Positions 41,856-51,949 of a DNA stretch of 64,000 bases are shown piece after piece. Below the pieces are notes generated by a model. The model made no database searches, was not told the origin of the DNA, and saw nothing but the letters and a program-made list of their open reading frames with translations. The stretch comes from Photobacterium sanctipauli (lineage in GTDB: Bacteria > Pseudomonadota > Gammaproteobacteria > Enterobacterales > Vibrionaceae). Position numbers and translations under genes: made by a program. The stretch is from contig NZ_PYMA01000002.1 of assembly GCF_003026495.1 (NCBI RefSeq), positions 372,001 to 436,000 of the forward strand, written 5' to 3'. How positions within the stretch are numbered: the first letter of the stretch is position 1; each line of letters starts with the position of its first letter.

Positions 41856-42210
41856 CGTCTGCTGATTAAGCCAATCCCAGGCAGGATCATTAAAATTCTA
41901 TCAAAGCCAGTTATGGAGACATGACTGGCTTTTCTTATTTTGCCGATATCGTTTCCAAAGGTCTTTGCGTATTTTATCGACATGAATTGGCTTTATTTCA
42001 TTATTTTTCATGCTTTCAAGGGATTAAAACAAGCTTTAGATCTCATTTTTAAAACCGGTCTGGAAACGTTTCCAGTATATGGTCATTGATCACAGTACCT
42101 CTGGGGCGAGATCTTTACTATTACCTCGGACTCAAAAACCACATATATAAAAAAGGCTAGCAGCTTTGTTTTTAGTTAGGGAAAATAGGGCTGCCCCTTA
42201 AGGATAAAAA
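41856..42210. promoter_or_regulatory. Spacer and promoter region before melB
   Basis: 355 bp between alpha-galactosidase and melB. It holds the perfect operator at 42060-42075 (listed). A half-site ATCGTTTCCA occurs near 41949. AAGGATAAAAA precedes the melB ATG. MelB therefore probably has its own promoter as well as readthrough. Confidence 0.6.
42060..42075. promoter_or_regulatory. Perfect LacI-type operator d, upstream of melB
   Basis: CTGGAAACGTTTCCAG is a perfect 16-bp palindrome. It lies 135 bp before the melB ATG and is followed, after 14 bp, by TCACA (42090-42094). Confidence 0.8.
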
Positions 42211-43578
42211 ATGTCTGATAAAATTACTTTACAAACCAAGCTATCTTACGGCCTCGGTGCTTTGGGTAAGGACTTTGCCTGTGCGCCGATCTACATCTTC
42301 TTGATGTTCTACTTCACGGATGTAGCAGGATTGTCGGCAGCATTCGTGGGTACTATCTTTCTAGTGGCGCGTATTTTTGATGCGATCACCGACCCTATGA
42401 TGGGGGTTATTGTTGATAACACCCGCTCTAAAATGGGTAAGTTCCGTCCTTGGATCGTTATCGGTACCATCTTGAACGCCGTCGTGCTGATTGCCCTGTT
42501 CAGCACCCACATGTTTGAGGGAACAACCCTATACGTTTATGCGGCAGCGGCGTACATTCTTTGGGGTTTGACCTATACCATTATGGATATTCCGTACTGG
42601 TCAATGATTCCAGCATTATCCAGTGAACGTGCTGAACGTGAAAAGTTGGTGGTTTGGCCTCGTTTGTTTGCTAGCCTGGCATGGTTTATTACGGGTACCT
42701 ATGGTCTGCATATTGTTGGCAAGCTTGGTGACGGTAACCAAGGTGACGGCTTCTTCAATGTTGCGGTACTGATTGCGGTGCTATTCATCTTGAGCGCATT
42801 CTTGATTGCACGTAACGTGAAAGAGAAAACAACCCCAGCGACGGCTGCTGCTGAAAAATTCAGCTTTAAAGACGTGCTGGTGATCATCGGCAAGAACGAC
42901 CAGCTGAAAGCATTAATCGGTACAGTATTGTCATTCCAGATAGCCAACCTGCTGGTTGGTGGCTTTGCGATTTACTATTTCTCATACGCTATTGGCAACC
43001 CAGAGCTATTCCCTGTGTATATGATGGTGGCAGGTTCAGCTGAGGTGGCCGGTGTTTTCTTATTCCCTAAAATCGCAGACAAGCTACCACGCAAGAACCT
43101 ATGGCTCATGGCATGTGGCTTCCCAATTCTGTCATGTGTCGCGCTATTGGCGATGGCTGTCTTTATGCCGGGTAATACGCTGCTGATTGGTTTTGCTGGT
43201 GCGGCTATCAAGTTTGGTGTGGGTATTGCTAACGCACTGCAGACTGTGATGCTAGCAGACGTTGTTGACTACGGTGAGTACAAAACTGGCCGCCGAAGCG
43301 AAAGTGTTATCTTCTCTGTACAGACGATGCTGGTGAAATTTGCTGGTGCCGCTGGTGGCTTTATCGTGGGTGTTGGCCTGTCTGTTATCGGTTACGTACC
43401 TAATGTCGAACAGTCTGAAAGCACAATTATGGGCTTGCAGTTCTTGATGGTGGGTGTACCGGCAGTCTTGATGGCAATTAGCGGCATTGTTTACAAGCGT
43501 TACTACCGCCTACATGAAGGCTTCAATAAAGAAGAAGCACAGGCGATGGAAGGCGAAGCAGCAATGGCAAACGCTTAA
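42211..43578 (+). CDS. melB: Melibiose/galactoside:cation symporter MelB (GPH family)
   Basis: 455 residues, twelve hydrophobic helices. TKLSYGLGALGKDFACAPIY and the cation-site motif ARIFDAITDPMMG place Asp residues equivalent to E. coli MelB Asp55 and Asp59; YTIMDIPYWSMIP carries the Asp124 equivalent. DVVDYGEYKTGRRSES and VGYVPNVEQS-type sequence (IGYVPNVEQSESTIMGLQF) are diagnostic. It co-transports alpha-galactosides with Na+ or H+ across the inner membrane. It lies downstream of alpha-galactosidase, the same pairing as melAB although the hydrolase here is GH36, not the GH4 MelA of E. coli. Confidence 0.93.
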   Translation: MSDKITLQTKLSYGLGALGKDFACAPIYIFLMFYFTDVAGLSAAFVGTIFLVARIFDAITDPMMGVIVDNTRSKMGKFRPWIVIGTILNAVVLIALFSTHMFEGTTLYVYAAAAYILWGLTYTIMDIPYWSMIPALSSERAEREKLVVWPRLFASLAWFITGTYGLHIVGKLGDGNQGDGFFNVAVLIAVLFILSAFLIARNVKEKTTPATAAAEKFSFKDVLVIIGKNDQLKALIGTVLSFQIANLLVGGFAIYYFSYAIGNPELFPVYMMVAGSAEVAGVFLFPKIADKLPRKNLWLMACGFPILSCVALLAMAVFMPGNTLLIGFAGAAIKFGVGIANALQTVMLADVVDYGEYKTGRRSESVIFSVQTMLVKFAGAAGGFIVGVGLSVIGYVPNVEQSESTIMGLQFLMVGVPAVLMAISGIVYKRYYRLHEGFNKEEAQAMEGEAAMANA

Positions 43579-43610
43579 GCTGAAATAACAATAAGAAACT
43601 AAACCAGATC

Positions 43611-43647
43611 AACAGCTATCACGTTTAATCGAGGTAGCTGTTTTTTT
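43611..43647 (+). terminator. Intrinsic terminator of melB
   Basis: Stem AACAGCTA/TAGCTGTT with a long loop and a T-rich tail (TTTTTTTAT), 32 bp after the melB stop. Confidence 0.8.
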
Positions 43648-43765
43648 ATGTAATTTAGTCAGAGTTAGTATCGAGGTTACTAAAAGGTAACTGCTTGAAA
43701 GTTATCAATTGTGTTACCACAATGAATAGTTGAAGAATTCAGTAGACAACAGTGATGGTGATGAT

Positions 43766-44305
43766 ATGCCTTATTCAAACAAGCTCAAAGCAGGGGACGC
43801 ATTTCCTGCAATGGATGCAACTTTACTCGATGGCTCGAAAGTGACGTTAGGTAAGCCAGCTGGTGGAGCAACTTGGCAGGCGGTTTTTGTCTATCGGGGC
43901 AAGCATTGCCCGCTGTGCACTAAATACCTCAATGAACTTGAAAGTTACAAACAAGCATTTGCCGATGCGGGTGTCGATATTCTTGCTGTTTCCGGCGACT
44001 CGGAAGAGCAGCTCATCGCACACCTTACCCAGTTGGAAATCAGTTTCCCGATTGCATATGGGTTGACTGAGGAGCAAATGAAAACCCTGGGTGTGTATAT
44101 TTCATTACCTCGCTCGGCGCAGGAGACCGATCATAACTTTGCAGAGCCGGGTCTTTTTGTGGTGAATGAGCAGGGTAACTTGCATGTGGTCGATATTTCA
44201 AACAATCCGTTTGTTCGGCCTGAGCTTGGGGCGTTAAGCCGAGGCTTGGCGTGGATCCGCAATCCTGATAACAATTACCCTATTCGTGGTACCTTGGATT
44301 ATTGA
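43766..44305 (+). CDS. Peroxiredoxin-like AhpC/TSA-family protein
   Basis: 179 residues from ATG 43766 (MPYSNKLKAGDAFPAMDATL); a TTG at 43730 would add 12 residues but has poor context. The thioredoxin fold is evident: FVYRGKHCPLCTKYLNELES carries a CxxC pair at the position of the peroxidatic Cys, followed by DAGVDILAVSGDSEEQLIAH. AhpC/TSA proteins reduce peroxides, but CPLC, rather than the usual TxxC peroxidatic site, suggests a divergent, possibly disulfide-reducing, branch. It stands alone between melB and the ynj operon. Confidence 0.8.
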   Translation: MPYSNKLKAGDAFPAMDATLLDGSKVTLGKPAGGATWQAVFVYRGKHCPLCTKYLNELESYKQAFADAGVDILAVSGDSEEQLIAHLTQLEISFPIAYGLTEEQMKTLGVYISLPRSAQETDHNFAEPGLFVVNEQGNLHVVDISNNPFVRPELGALSRGLAWIRNPDNNYPIRGTLDY

Positions 44306-44363
44306 TTTTAGCCAGCCGAATGGGCTGGCTTTGAGATCAAGTTTTCGGGTGAGTGGGGGGAGG

Positions 44364-44978
44364 TTACGTGTCAGATTTCAGCGTATTGTAACCGGCCCAA
44401 ATTCGGGTCGTGGTGGTGATCCAGCACAGTGTGCCGAACACCCAAGCAATCGTCGCGAAATGCTGGGGGAATAGGCAAAACAACACGAAACAGGCGATGG
44501 TTTCTGTCCCTTCGGTTAGGCCGCCAATGTAATACAGTGATTTTTGCTTGTATATCGGGCTTTCGATGTTGCGCTTGCCTGCCATGATGGCAAAGCTAAG
44601 AAAGCTTGAGCCAGTCCCGATAAAAGAGAAAATCAAAAAAGCTCCCGCTACCGCATTGGCTTCAGGGTTAGCGAGCACAAAGCCAAAAGGCACCAGTGAA
44701 TAAAATAGAAAATCCAATGTGATATCTAAGAACCCACCGCAATCGGTAATACCTTGGCGCCGTGCGATGGCGCCATCAAGCCCATCGAAAATCCGATTTA
44801 AAATAATGAATGCTAACGCCCAGTCGTAGCGTTCTAGTATCAGGGCGGGGAGGGTGAGCAAACCTAAAAAGAAGCCAAATAGGGTCACTTGGTTTGCAGT
44901 GATACCCAGTTTGTCAGGAAGGGCTGAAAGGGTAGTGAGTGGCCACTTAATCACTTTAATAGCGTAACGGTCTAGCAT
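44364..44978 (-). CDS. ynjF: CDP-alcohol phosphatidyltransferase YnjF-like
   Basis: 204 residues from ATG 44978 (MLDRYAIKVIKWPLTTLS), with AGAGG 7 bp upstream. The ATG overlaps the ynjD stop (ATGCTAG). The catalytic motif is intact: RIFDGLDGAIARR then GGFLDITLDF, fitting D-x2-D-G-x2-A-R...G-x3-D-x3-D. About six membrane helices follow. The enzyme class transfers a phospho-group from a CDP-alcohol to an acceptor alcohol in the membrane; the donor and acceptor are unknown. It ends the ynjA-fusion-ynjB-ynjC-ynjD-ynjF unit. Confidence 0.9.
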   Translation of the reverse strand: MLDRYAIKVIKWPLTTLSALPDKLGITANQVTLFGFFLGLLTLPALILERYDWALAFIILNRIFDGLDGAIARRQGITDCGGFLDITLDFLFYSLVPFGFVLANPEANAVAGAFLIFSFIGTGSSFLSFAIMAGKRNIESPIYKQKSLYYIGGLTEGTETIACFVLFCLFPQHFATIAWVFGTLCWITTTTRIWAGYNTLKSDT

Positions 44979-45637
44979 GATTCGGCCTCTTGGTGTTGCG
45001 CGGCGTTGTGCCAAGGCCAGCGCATCACGCGACCATTGGGTGGTATATCGTCATCATCATGAGTGACCATGAGTGCCGGAATTTTCCTTTGGGCGATTTG
45101 CTCGAAGACAAATTCACGAAACTCTTGCCTTAAAGCCTTGTCCAGTTTGCTAAAAGGCTCATCTAGCAGCACAGCTTTGGGTTCAGATAGCAGCATTCTC
45201 ATTAGGCTAATTCGGGCTCGCTGCCCGCCAGATACTTCGTTGGGCATTTTATCTGCGAGTGCCGAGAGCCCTAACGCGGCGAGGGTTTGGTTAGCCTTAG
45301 TAATACGCAATTTGTGGTCATGGCTTTTGGGGATACCAAAAATTAAGTTCTCGCGAATAGTCAGGTGCGGAAATAGCAAATCATCTTGAAAAACAATACC
45401 GATATTGCGCTGGTCAGGGGTTAGGCTCAGCACATCACGTTGCTCGAGTTGAACCGTGCCTTGAAAATTAAATGCTGCGGACAAGTGACCCGCAATCACA
45501 CTTAGCAAGGTTGATTTACCACAACCGCTTGGTCCCATGAGGGCAACAACCTCGCCGGGTTGAATTGTAAAACTGACTGGCGCAAATAACGGTTGCGCTT
45601 GGTTATTAATAGTCAGGTTTTCCACAGATAATGTCAT
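44972..45637 (-). CDS. ynjD: ABC transporter ATP-binding protein YnjD
   Basis: 221 residues from ATG 45637 (MTLSVENLTINNQAQPLFAP); the longer frame to 45793 is inside ynjC. Walker A is GPSGCGKSTLL, Q-loop VFQDDLLFPHLTI, signature VSGGQRARISLMRMLL, Walker B AVLLDEPFSKLDKA and switch His in MVTHDDDD. It overlaps the end of ynjC by 32 bp and the start of ynjF by 7 bp, so the three are translationally coupled. The set ynjB-C-D is an ABC importer of unknown substrate; resemblance to thiamine and Fe/polyamine importers is only at family level. Confidence 0.92.
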   Translation of the reverse strand: MTLSVENLTINNQAQPLFAPVSFTIQPGEVVALMGPSGCGKSTLLSVIAGHLSAAFNFQGTVQLEQRDVLSLTPDQRNIGIVFQDDLLFPHLTIRENLIFGIPKSHDHKLRITKANQTLAALGLSALADKMPNEVSGGQRARISLMRMLLSEPKAVLLDEPFSKLDKALRQEFREFVFEQIAQRKIPALMVTHDDDDIPPNGRVMRWPWHNAAQHQEAESC

Positions 45638-47321
45638 CCGTGTTGGTACTCCGTTGTTGAGCTGATGGTTTTCTTGAGTGAAAACGACTTGAAAAATGGC
45701 TTGCTGTAAGCCCAATGCTGAAGACGACAAAAGGCAATAAGCCTTGGAGCAGGCCATATATGGCGGTGACTCGTCGGTCTTGCCCACTTGCAAGCGCTAC
45801 CGCTTCAGTGGTTATTGTTGATATACGACCAGCCCCTAACATTTGAGTGGGCAAATACTGGGCAAGGCTCACGCTTAACCCGATAGTTAAAGCCATCCAA
45901 ATTGCAGGCATCACCATTGGGCGTTTTACCTGCCACCAAGTTTGCCATGCGGTGAGCCCAAGGCTTCGTGCGCATTGATCTAATCGACTATCGTAACTTC
46001 GCCATGGGCCGTCTAAAGCCAGATAGATATAGGGGAAGGCGAAGAAGGTATGGCTCCATATCACCCACAGGACGAATTGCTGGTTGGCAAGCCAGTAAGT
46101 ACTGATCTGGATACCGAAAAGCAGTGAGAGCTGCGGTGCAACAAGCGGAATGGCAATACACCATAATGGGAGGCCCCTTAGGTACTTGTTGCGATATTCG
46201 AGACAGAAAATAGCCATGACCAACGCGACAGCGCAACTGAGTAGGGCTAGCATCATGCTATTACCAATGAGCTCAACAAGCGGGGTTAACTCTTGTTGCC
46301 AAAATCTGAAGCTATAACGGGTTGGTAATAGGTCGGGGAAGCGCCAGCGTTGGGCAAACGACCAAATAACAAGTAGCGGGAGCAACATAAAGGGCAATAG
46401 CGTCACAAGTGTGAGCAAGCTACCGCTTATTTTGCTTTTTACTGAGTTTCGCAATGTAGCCGCGCCGGTAATTTGCCATTGACGACATTGCTTCAGACCC
46501 AGCCATTCCAACGTCCGGAAAACCAATAAGCCAAAGGCCGTGGTGGTAAGTAGTAGTAATGCTCCAACAGCTGCCCTTGGCATCAAGGCCAAGTCCGGAT
46601 CATTAAACCATTGCCACACAAGCACCGAGAGGGTGGTTGGACGGCTAGGGCCAAGGATTAGGGCAACATCGACAACGGAAATACCATACGCAGCCACGGC
46701 AAACAGCGGCAACCTGATCTTTGGCAGCCACTGCGGCAAGATGACCTTTAGCCATGCCTGCTTGTTGTCATAGCCCAACCCATTGGCAACGGCGAGTTGT
46801 TTATGGACGTTAAGTTGCTGCAAGACGGAAATGCTCATGATGAGCAAGAAGGGTATCTCTTTGATGGCAAGCGCAAGTAGGAGCCCAATACCATACGGGT
46901 CTTGAATTAGGCTATAGCTACCAGCAGTATTAACCCCTAGGGCTTCAAAGCCACGATACAGCCAGCCAGATGGTGCTAAGAGAAAGCTAAAGCCAATGGC
47001 AAAGGCCACATGAGGCATCGCGAGCATAGGGCTTAGGGCGTATTCAATTTTTTGCCAACGAGGATTAAGCCAGAAGCGCCTTAAAATCAAAAAAGTCGCG
47101 ACCAGCGCCAACAAGCTGCTCCCCATGCCGGTGAACAAGCTCAATAGCACCGATTGCACTAAGTTCGGCCAATCAGCCACTGTGGCAAAGGCGCCAAGAT
47201 GAGGCGTGACGTAGCCCAGTGGTGGTAGCCACGATACAGCAGGTAGCAGGATCCCCAGTACCCCAGGGATTAATGGGGTAATAAATACGATGAGAACCAG
47301 CAGGTAGGCTAAATGAATCAT
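45606..47321 (-). CDS. ynjC: ABC transporter permease YnjC (duplicated permease domains)
   Basis: 571 residues from ATG 47321; an upstream TTG (47330) is an alternative start. Two permease modules are fused, each with an EAA-like loop (VANGLGYDNKQAWLKVILPQ and CARSLGLTAWQTWWQVKRPM) and about six helices, as in FbpB-type and YnjC proteins. It forms the whole inner-membrane channel for the YnjB-YnjD importer. It starts 63 bp after ynjB and overlaps ynjD. Confidence 0.9.
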   Translation of the reverse strand: MIHLAYLLVLIVFITPLIPGVLGILLPAVSWLPPLGYVTPHLGAFATVADWPNLVQSVLLSLFTGMGSSLLALVATFLILRRFWLNPRWQKIEYALSPMLAMPHVAFAIGFSFLLAPSGWLYRGFEALGVNTAGSYSLIQDPYGIGLLLALAIKEIPFLLIMSISVLQQLNVHKQLAVANGLGYDNKQAWLKVILPQWLPKIRLPLFAVAAYGISVVDVALILGPSRPTTLSVLVWQWFNDPDLALMPRAAVGALLLLTTTAFGLLVFRTLEWLGLKQCRQWQITGAATLRNSVKSKISGSLLTLVTLLPFMLLPLLVIWSFAQRWRFPDLLPTRYSFRFWQQELTPLVELIGNSMMLALLSCAVALVMAIFCLEYRNKYLRGLPLWCIAIPLVAPQLSLLFGIQISTYWLANQQFVLWVIWSHTFFAFPYIYLALDGPWRSYDSRLDQCARSLGLTAWQTWWQVKRPMVMPAIWMALTIGLSVSLAQYLPTQMLGAGRISTITTEAVALASGQDRRVTAIYGLLQGLLPFVVFSIGLTASHFSSRFHSRKPSAQQRSTNTDDIICGKPDY

Positions 47322-47384
47322 AAAGATCAACAGACCCTAAAAATCAAAATAAGAAAGCTGCCATAGAGGCAGCTTTCCAAAGGG

Positions 47385-48560
47385 TTAGCTACCGTAGCGT
47401 TTTTGCCATTCAATCTCAATGGCCGTCAGCCAGCTGGGGTGCGGCTCGGCAATGGATTTGAATAAGGTAAACGCTTGCCCGCCATGACGCTTTAATGCCT
47501 CTGGCGTTAATACAGATGGATCACCCCAAATGGTCGAGTCAGCTTTACGTGCCTGCGCCTCAGGGCTCATTAAAAAGTTAATGGTAACCAGTGCCCCGGC
47601 TTTGGCATTGGCATTCCATGGCACGGCCAGAAAGTGAATGTTTGACAAGGCACCCTGTTGAAAGGCGTAAGTTTGCGCAGTTTCAACCAGATTGCCATTT
47701 TCGATAGCCGCGTTTGCTGCATTGGGATTAAAAGTGATCGCCAATAGCAGCTGCTGATCATCTAGCAATTGGATGGTCTCACTGGTTCCCGAAGGAAAGC
47801 GAAGCCCTTGCTGCCATGCTACCGGGTGGAGCTGATCCAGATAGCGCCATAGCGGTGCCGTAACGCTGTCAAATTTCTCGCGTTCAACCTTGCTATCAAT
47901 TGGCTCGTAGAGGGCGCTGTTGTCATTACTGAGTTCAATTAGCGCAGCCTTTAAGAAGCTACTGCCGTGAAACTCAGGGGGTTGAGGATAAGTTACTTTG
48001 CCTGGAAATGCTTGTGCCAGGCTCAACAGCTCAGCAAAGTTCTGCGGTGGGTTGTTGAGTGTTTGCTTGTCATGGATAAACACCAACTGACCCACGCCCC
48101 AAGGCGCTTCTAGCCCCTCAGTCGGTTCTGTAAAGTCTTTGTCGATTGGTAAGCTGGTATCCACATATTCCCAGCTTGGCAGTTGGTTGGTAAACGGCCC
48201 GTAAAGCAAATCGTTGTGTTTGAGCGAATGGAAATTCTCGCCGTTGACCCAGAGTAAGTCGACGCTGCCTTTTTTATCCACTCCTGCCGCTTTCTCGGCA
48301 AGCAGGCGTTGAGTTGTCTCGGCGATATCAGCGACTTTAACGTGCTTGAGGTTCACGCCATATTGCGCTTTAAGCTGGCGGCCTGCCCAACGAAGATAGT
48401 CGTTGATCTCTTGGCTGCCACCCCACGCGTTGAAGTAGACGGTTTGGCCTTCTGCTTCAGCGAGGGTTTTCTGCCATTGAGCCTGAGCCGTTTCAGTGGC
48501 CGTTGCTGGAGCCAGACTAGTGGTTAGCGCAAGCGCTAACCCTAGAAGTGTTTTTTTCAT
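47385..48560 (-). CDS. ynjB: ABC transporter substrate-binding protein YnjB
   Basis: 391 residues from ATG 48560 ([20 protein letters not shown], a normal Sec signal); an ATG at 48572 adds four residues. The periplasmic binding fold is seen in [54 protein letters not shown] and a C-terminal [20 protein letters not shown], typical of family-1 type binding proteins such as YnjB. Its ligand is unknown. It begins 14 bp after the fusion gene stop. Confidence 0.9.
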   Translation of the reverse strand: MKKTLLGLALALTTSLAPATATETAQAQWQKTLAEAEGQTVYFNAWGGSQEINDYLRWAGRQLKAQYGVNLKHVKVADIAETTQRLLAEKAAGVDKKGSVDLLWVNGENFHSLKHNDLLYGPFTNQLPSWEYVDTSLPIDKDFTEPTEGLEAPWGVGQLVFIHDKQTLNNPPQNFAELLSLAQAFPGKVTYPQPPEFHGSSFLKAALIELSNDNSALYEPIDSKVEREKFDSVTAPLWRYLDQLHPVAWQQGLRFPSGTSETIQLLDDQQLLLAITFNPNAANAAIENGNLVETAQTYAFQQGALSNIHFLAVPWNANAKAGALVTINFLMSPEAQARKADSTIWGDPSVLTPEALKRHGGQAFTLFKSIAEPHPSWLTAIEIEWQKRYGS

Positions 48561-48574
48561 TGTATTCAACATCC

Positions 48575-50809
48575 CTATTTTTCTTTCAATGCACTTTCGA
48601 CCGGTGCCTTGGCATCGGATTCTGGCAAGGCATTTTTGCTATTTTGTTTTTTTTTCCCTTCACGCATCCAAGTATGGTACTTCTCTGCCAATGCCAACAA
48701 CCCTTGCGGCGCATTAGCTTGTTTCCAGACCCCTGCCGTGTACTTGGTTGCTTCACTCATGGTTGGGTATGGGTGAACAGTACCAAGGATTTTGTTCAGC
48801 CCCAAGCCATGCCTCATCGCAAGGGTGAACTCGGCCAATAATTCACCGGCGTTATAGCCGACAATAGTAACACCAAGAATCTTGTCTTTGCCTTTTGGTG
48901 TGATGACTTTGATAAAACCGTGATCTTCACCGTCGGTAATCGCGCGATCAAGGTCGTCGATGCCATAACTGGTCACATCAAATTCGATGCCCTGTTGCTG
49001 TGCCTCTTTTTCGTTAATACCAACCCTAGCGACTTCAGGGGAAGTGTAGGTAGCAGCCGGAAGCACAGAGTAATCGGCTTTGAACTTCTTGATACTGCCA
49101 AATAAACCATTCACAGCGGCATACCATGCTTGGTGGGCGGCGGCATGGGTTAATTGGAATGGGCCGGCAACATCACCTACCGCGTAGATATTAGGGTATT
49201 TTGTTTGGAGGTACTCATTGACTTCCACGGTGCCTCGCTCGGTGGTGGTGATCCCCAGCTCTTCAAGGCCAAAACCTTGTACATTCGCCACTCGGCCTAG
49301 GGCAAGCATAACAACGTCAAATTCAACGCTGATCTCGGTGCCTTGCGACGTTTCAAGGAAGACACGCTGGACGGTGTTGCCTGATTCATCGGTTGCCGAT
49401 TCAAAGCGTGAAGCGCGGTGGCTGGTCATTAACGATACGCCGTCTTTGACTAGCTGGTTCTTCACCAATTCTGACGCATCGCTGTCTTCACGAATAAGTA
49501 CTTGATCAGCCATTTCTACCAAGGTGACTTCGGTTCCTAAGCGGCAGAAGCTTTGCGCCAGTTCACAGCCGATAGGGCCACCGCCAAGCACCAACATACG
49601 TTTCGGCTGTTCTTCAAGCTGCCAGATAGTATCTGACGTCAGGTAGTTTACTGCCTCTAATCCAGGGATCCCCGGTACTAGCGGCCTCGCACCGGTGGCA
49701 ATAACAATATTTCGGGTGGTCATGCGCTGGCCGTTTACTTCAACCTCCCAAGGAGACAGGATGGTTGCTTCACCACTGATACAGTTAACACCCAGTTTCG
49801 AATAACGTTCCACAGAGTCATGGGGTTCTATTTTGGCAATCACGTTGTGAATACGTGACATCACTTGTTTGAAGTCGACTTTTGTTTCACCGGTGGAAAT
49901 ACCAAACTCATTGGCTCGGGAGATTTCAGCCATGGTATGGGCAGCACGGATGATGGCCTTTGACGGCACGCAGCCGGTATTGAGGCAATCCCCACCCATT
50001 TTGTGGCGCTCAATTAAGGTCACTTTCGCTTTAACAGCTGCGGCAATGTAAGAGCTAACTAAACCGCCTGCGCCAGCACCGATCACAACCATGTTCTGGT
50101 CAAACTGGGTTGGCTTCTCCCATTGGGCGTATACGCGGCGCTTTTGGATCACTCCCATCACCGCTTTGGCAATCAGAGGGAAAATACCCAATAGTGCTAG
50201 CGAAATGAGTACAGGGGCAGAAACAATACCGCTTAGGGTATCAATCTGGCCGAGTTGGGTACCCGCATTGATGTAAACCATGGTGCCAGCCAGCATACCG
50301 ACCTGGCTGACAAGGTAGAACATCTTGGTACTAATCGGGGTTAGGCCCATTAGCAAATTAACCAAGAAGAATGGGAACACCGGGATCAAACGCAGGGTAA
50401 ATAGGTAGAAAGGCCCATCGCGTTCGATACCCGCATTAATTGGAGCTAGGCGATGGCCGAATTTACCCTGTACCCAGTCTCGTAGGATAAAGCGGCTGAA
50501 TAGAAACGCCAATGTTGCACCTATGGTGCTGGCAAAGGAGATAAGCACCAAGCTCCACCAAAAACCGAATAGGGCGGCGCCTAATAGGGTCATGATGGCG
50601 GCACCCGGCAAGGACAGCGCCGTGACAATGACATAGATGGCAAAGAACACAATGCTAGAAAACATAGGGCTAGTGTTAATCGTTTCTTGCAGCGCCTGTT
50701 GTTGGGCTTTGGCATATTCAAGCGTGAAGAATTGGCCTAGGTCGAAGGCGAACCACAGCCCTATCAGGCTGAGTACAGCACCCAGTATAATGATTTTTTT
50801 CTTATCCAT
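48575..50809 (-). CDS. Fusion of TVP38/VTT membrane domain and FAD-dependent disulfide oxidoreductase
   Basis: 744 residues. Residues 1-225 are a VTT/TVP38 (TMEM64, DedA-like) membrane domain: [55 protein letters not shown]. Residues about 235-710 are a class-I pyridine-nucleotide disulfide oxidoreductase: FAD loop [17 protein letters not shown], redox-active pair in [19 protein letters not shown](P)H loop [13 protein letters not shown] and [15 protein letters not shown]. The dimerisation domain keeps HPYPTMSE in place of the usual HAHPT. The fusion implies electron delivery or disulfide reduction at the membrane. It lies between ynjA and ynjB, spacings 9 and 14 bp. The E. coli equivalents near ynjA are separate TVP38 proteins (YdjX/YdjZ). 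Confidence 0.92.
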   Translation of the reverse strand: MDKKKIIILGAVLSLIGLWFAFDLGQFFTLEYAKAQQQALQETINTSPMFSSIVFFAIYVIVTALSLPGAAIMTLLGAALFGFWWSLVLISFASTIGATLAFLFSRFILRDWVQGKFGHRLAPINAGIERDGPFYLFTLRLIPVFPFFLVNLLMGLTPISTKMFYLVSQVGMLAGTMVYINAGTQLGQIDTLSGIVSAPVLISLALLGIFPLIAKAVMGVIQKRRVYAQWEKPTQFDQNMVVIGAGAGGLVSSYIAAAVKAKVTLIERHKMGGDCLNTGCVPSKAIIRAAHTMAEISRANEFGISTGETKVDFKQVMSRIHNVIAKIEPHDSVERYSKLGVNCISGEATILSPWEVEVNGQRMTTRNIVIATGARPLVPGIPGLEAVNYLTSDTIWQLEEQPKRMLVLGGGPIGCELAQSFCRLGTEVTLVEMADQVLIREDSDASELVKNQLVKDGVSLMTSHRASRFESATDESGNTVQRVFLETSQGTEISVEFDVVMLALGRVANVQGFGLEELGITTTERGTVEVNEYLQTKYPNIYAVGDVAGPFQLTHAAAHQAWYAAVNGLFGSIKKFKADYSVLPAATYTSPEVARVGINEKEAQQQGIEFDVTSYGIDDLDRAITDGEDHGFIKVITPKGKDKILGVTIVGYNAGELLAEFTLAMRHGLGLNKILGTVHPYPTMSEATKYTAGVWKQANAPQGLLALAEKYHTWMREGKKKQNSKNALPESDAKAPVESALKEK

Positions 50810-50818
50810 AATGTGCTC

Positions 50819-51415
50819 CTAGTTTTCTTCCTTTGATACAGAAGGTGCTTTCGTTGCCACCGTATCTGGCTGGATAGGTAGAGAGCAAAACCCTTGCTCA
50901 GGGACATCAAGTGCGGTGTTGAATTTTGCCGATAGGTTTTGGAATGAGACCAGTGCAGTCAGTTCAACAATGGTGTCTTCGCTATACCATTGCTTCAGCT
51001 CAGCTAGCATGGTTTCGGTCACGCGTTGGCCTGTTATGGTCATTGCCTCTACGTAGCGAAGCACAGCTTGTTCCTGAGCATCAAATAGCTCACTATGCTG
51101 CCAGTTTGCCAATGCTTTAATTTTGTCTTCAGAGTCACACCGTTCAGCGAGCTTCATCCCGTTGGCGTCGACACAGAATGCACAGTCATTGAGTTGCGAG
51201 ACCCTGACACAGACTAATGAGCGCATCACCGGTGATAGTGGTGATGAACGGCGGTCTAGATAACCAAAAAAGCTGGCAACCAACCAAAACAGGGGAGGCT
51301 TACGTCCCCATAGTAAAGCGGGATTAAGGACTTTTCCGAAGTGACGGCGTTGCAGCCATAATAATGGCCGAATGGTTATCGAGTATTTTTCTTTGCTGGA
51401 AATGCGCACATTCAC
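50819..51415 (-). CDS. ynjA: AhpD/carboxymuconolactone-decarboxylase-family protein YnjA
   Basis: 198 residues. The motif LNDCAFCVDANGMKLAERCD contains the CxxC-like pair with the following polar residue of the AhpD/CMD fold; ELTALVSFQNLSAKFNTALD ends the domain. The full chain, including WLQRRHFGKVLNP and DRRSSPLSPVMRSLV, follows E. coli YnjA. AhpD-type proteins relay electrons or act on peroxides. It is the first gene of the operon, which starts from a promoter upstream of 51415. The C-terminal tail (about 15 residues) is extra. Confidence 0.9.
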   Translation of the reverse strand: MNVRISSKEKYSITIRPLLWLQRRHFGKVLNPALLWGRKPPLFWLVASFFGYLDRRSSPLSPVMRSLVCVRVSQLNDCAFCVDANGMKLAERCDSEDKIKALANWQHSELFDAQEQAVLRYVEAMTITGQRVTETMLAELKQWYSEDTIVELTALVSFQNLSAKFNTALDVPEQGFCSLPIQPDTVATKAPSVSKEEN

Positions 51416-51553
51416 CTCTATGCTAACTTTGCTCTTATGCTACAAGGATAATATTGAGTAATCATTACTCAAAATATCAATTGGATATGAGACAAAGACC
51501 CAGTATAGAGATAATAAATTTCAACTATTTAGAAATTTATTGGTTGGAATGGG

Positions 51554-51949
51554 CTAGTTGATGGTTATTTGAACAGCACGGTCCTGCTTGGTTTGATTTG
51601 CGATGTTATGTTCATGCGGATCAGTGACCAAGATATAGCCACAAGCAAGAATGGGAACCACAGCCAGCATCATGGTTTTGCCGATATGGTAGTTACGGTA
51701 CCAATATTTCTTGGAGCGGATTTTTAGCAGTAAGCCCCAAGTAAGCAACAAGGCATTAAAGCAAGACACGCCAACAAGCACGTCATGCATCAGGTGCAAT
51801 GGCGCAAGGTTTTGGTGAACAAGTACAAGGGCTGTTACAGGTGGGAGTAGGCTAAGTAAAACAAGTAGCTTCATTAACCGAGGCCATTTACCAAACTTAT
51901 CCTTGAACATTTGGTCGCTTTGTCCTGGGAAAGGTTTGGTGCAGTTCAT
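51554..51949 (-). CDS. Small three-helix inner-membrane protein of unknown function
   Basis: 131 residues. GGAGG lies 4 bp before the ATG, a strong ribosome site. Three hydrophobic segments are visible (KLLVLLSLLPPVTALVLVHQ, about 27-46; MHDVLVGVSCFNALLLTWGL, about 53-73; TMMLAVVPILACGYILVT, about 90-108) with basic KIRSKKYWYRNYH between the second and third. I do not recognise a family. It is on the same strand as ynjA, but the gap to the ynjA start is 138 bp. Confidence 0.7.
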   Translation of the reverse strand: MNCTKPFPGQSDQMFKDKFGKWPRLMKLLVLLSLLPPVTALVLVHQNLAPLHLMHDVLVGVSCFNALLLTWGLLLKIRSKKYWYRNYHIGKTMMLAVVPILACGYILVTDPHEHNIANQTKQDRAVQITIN

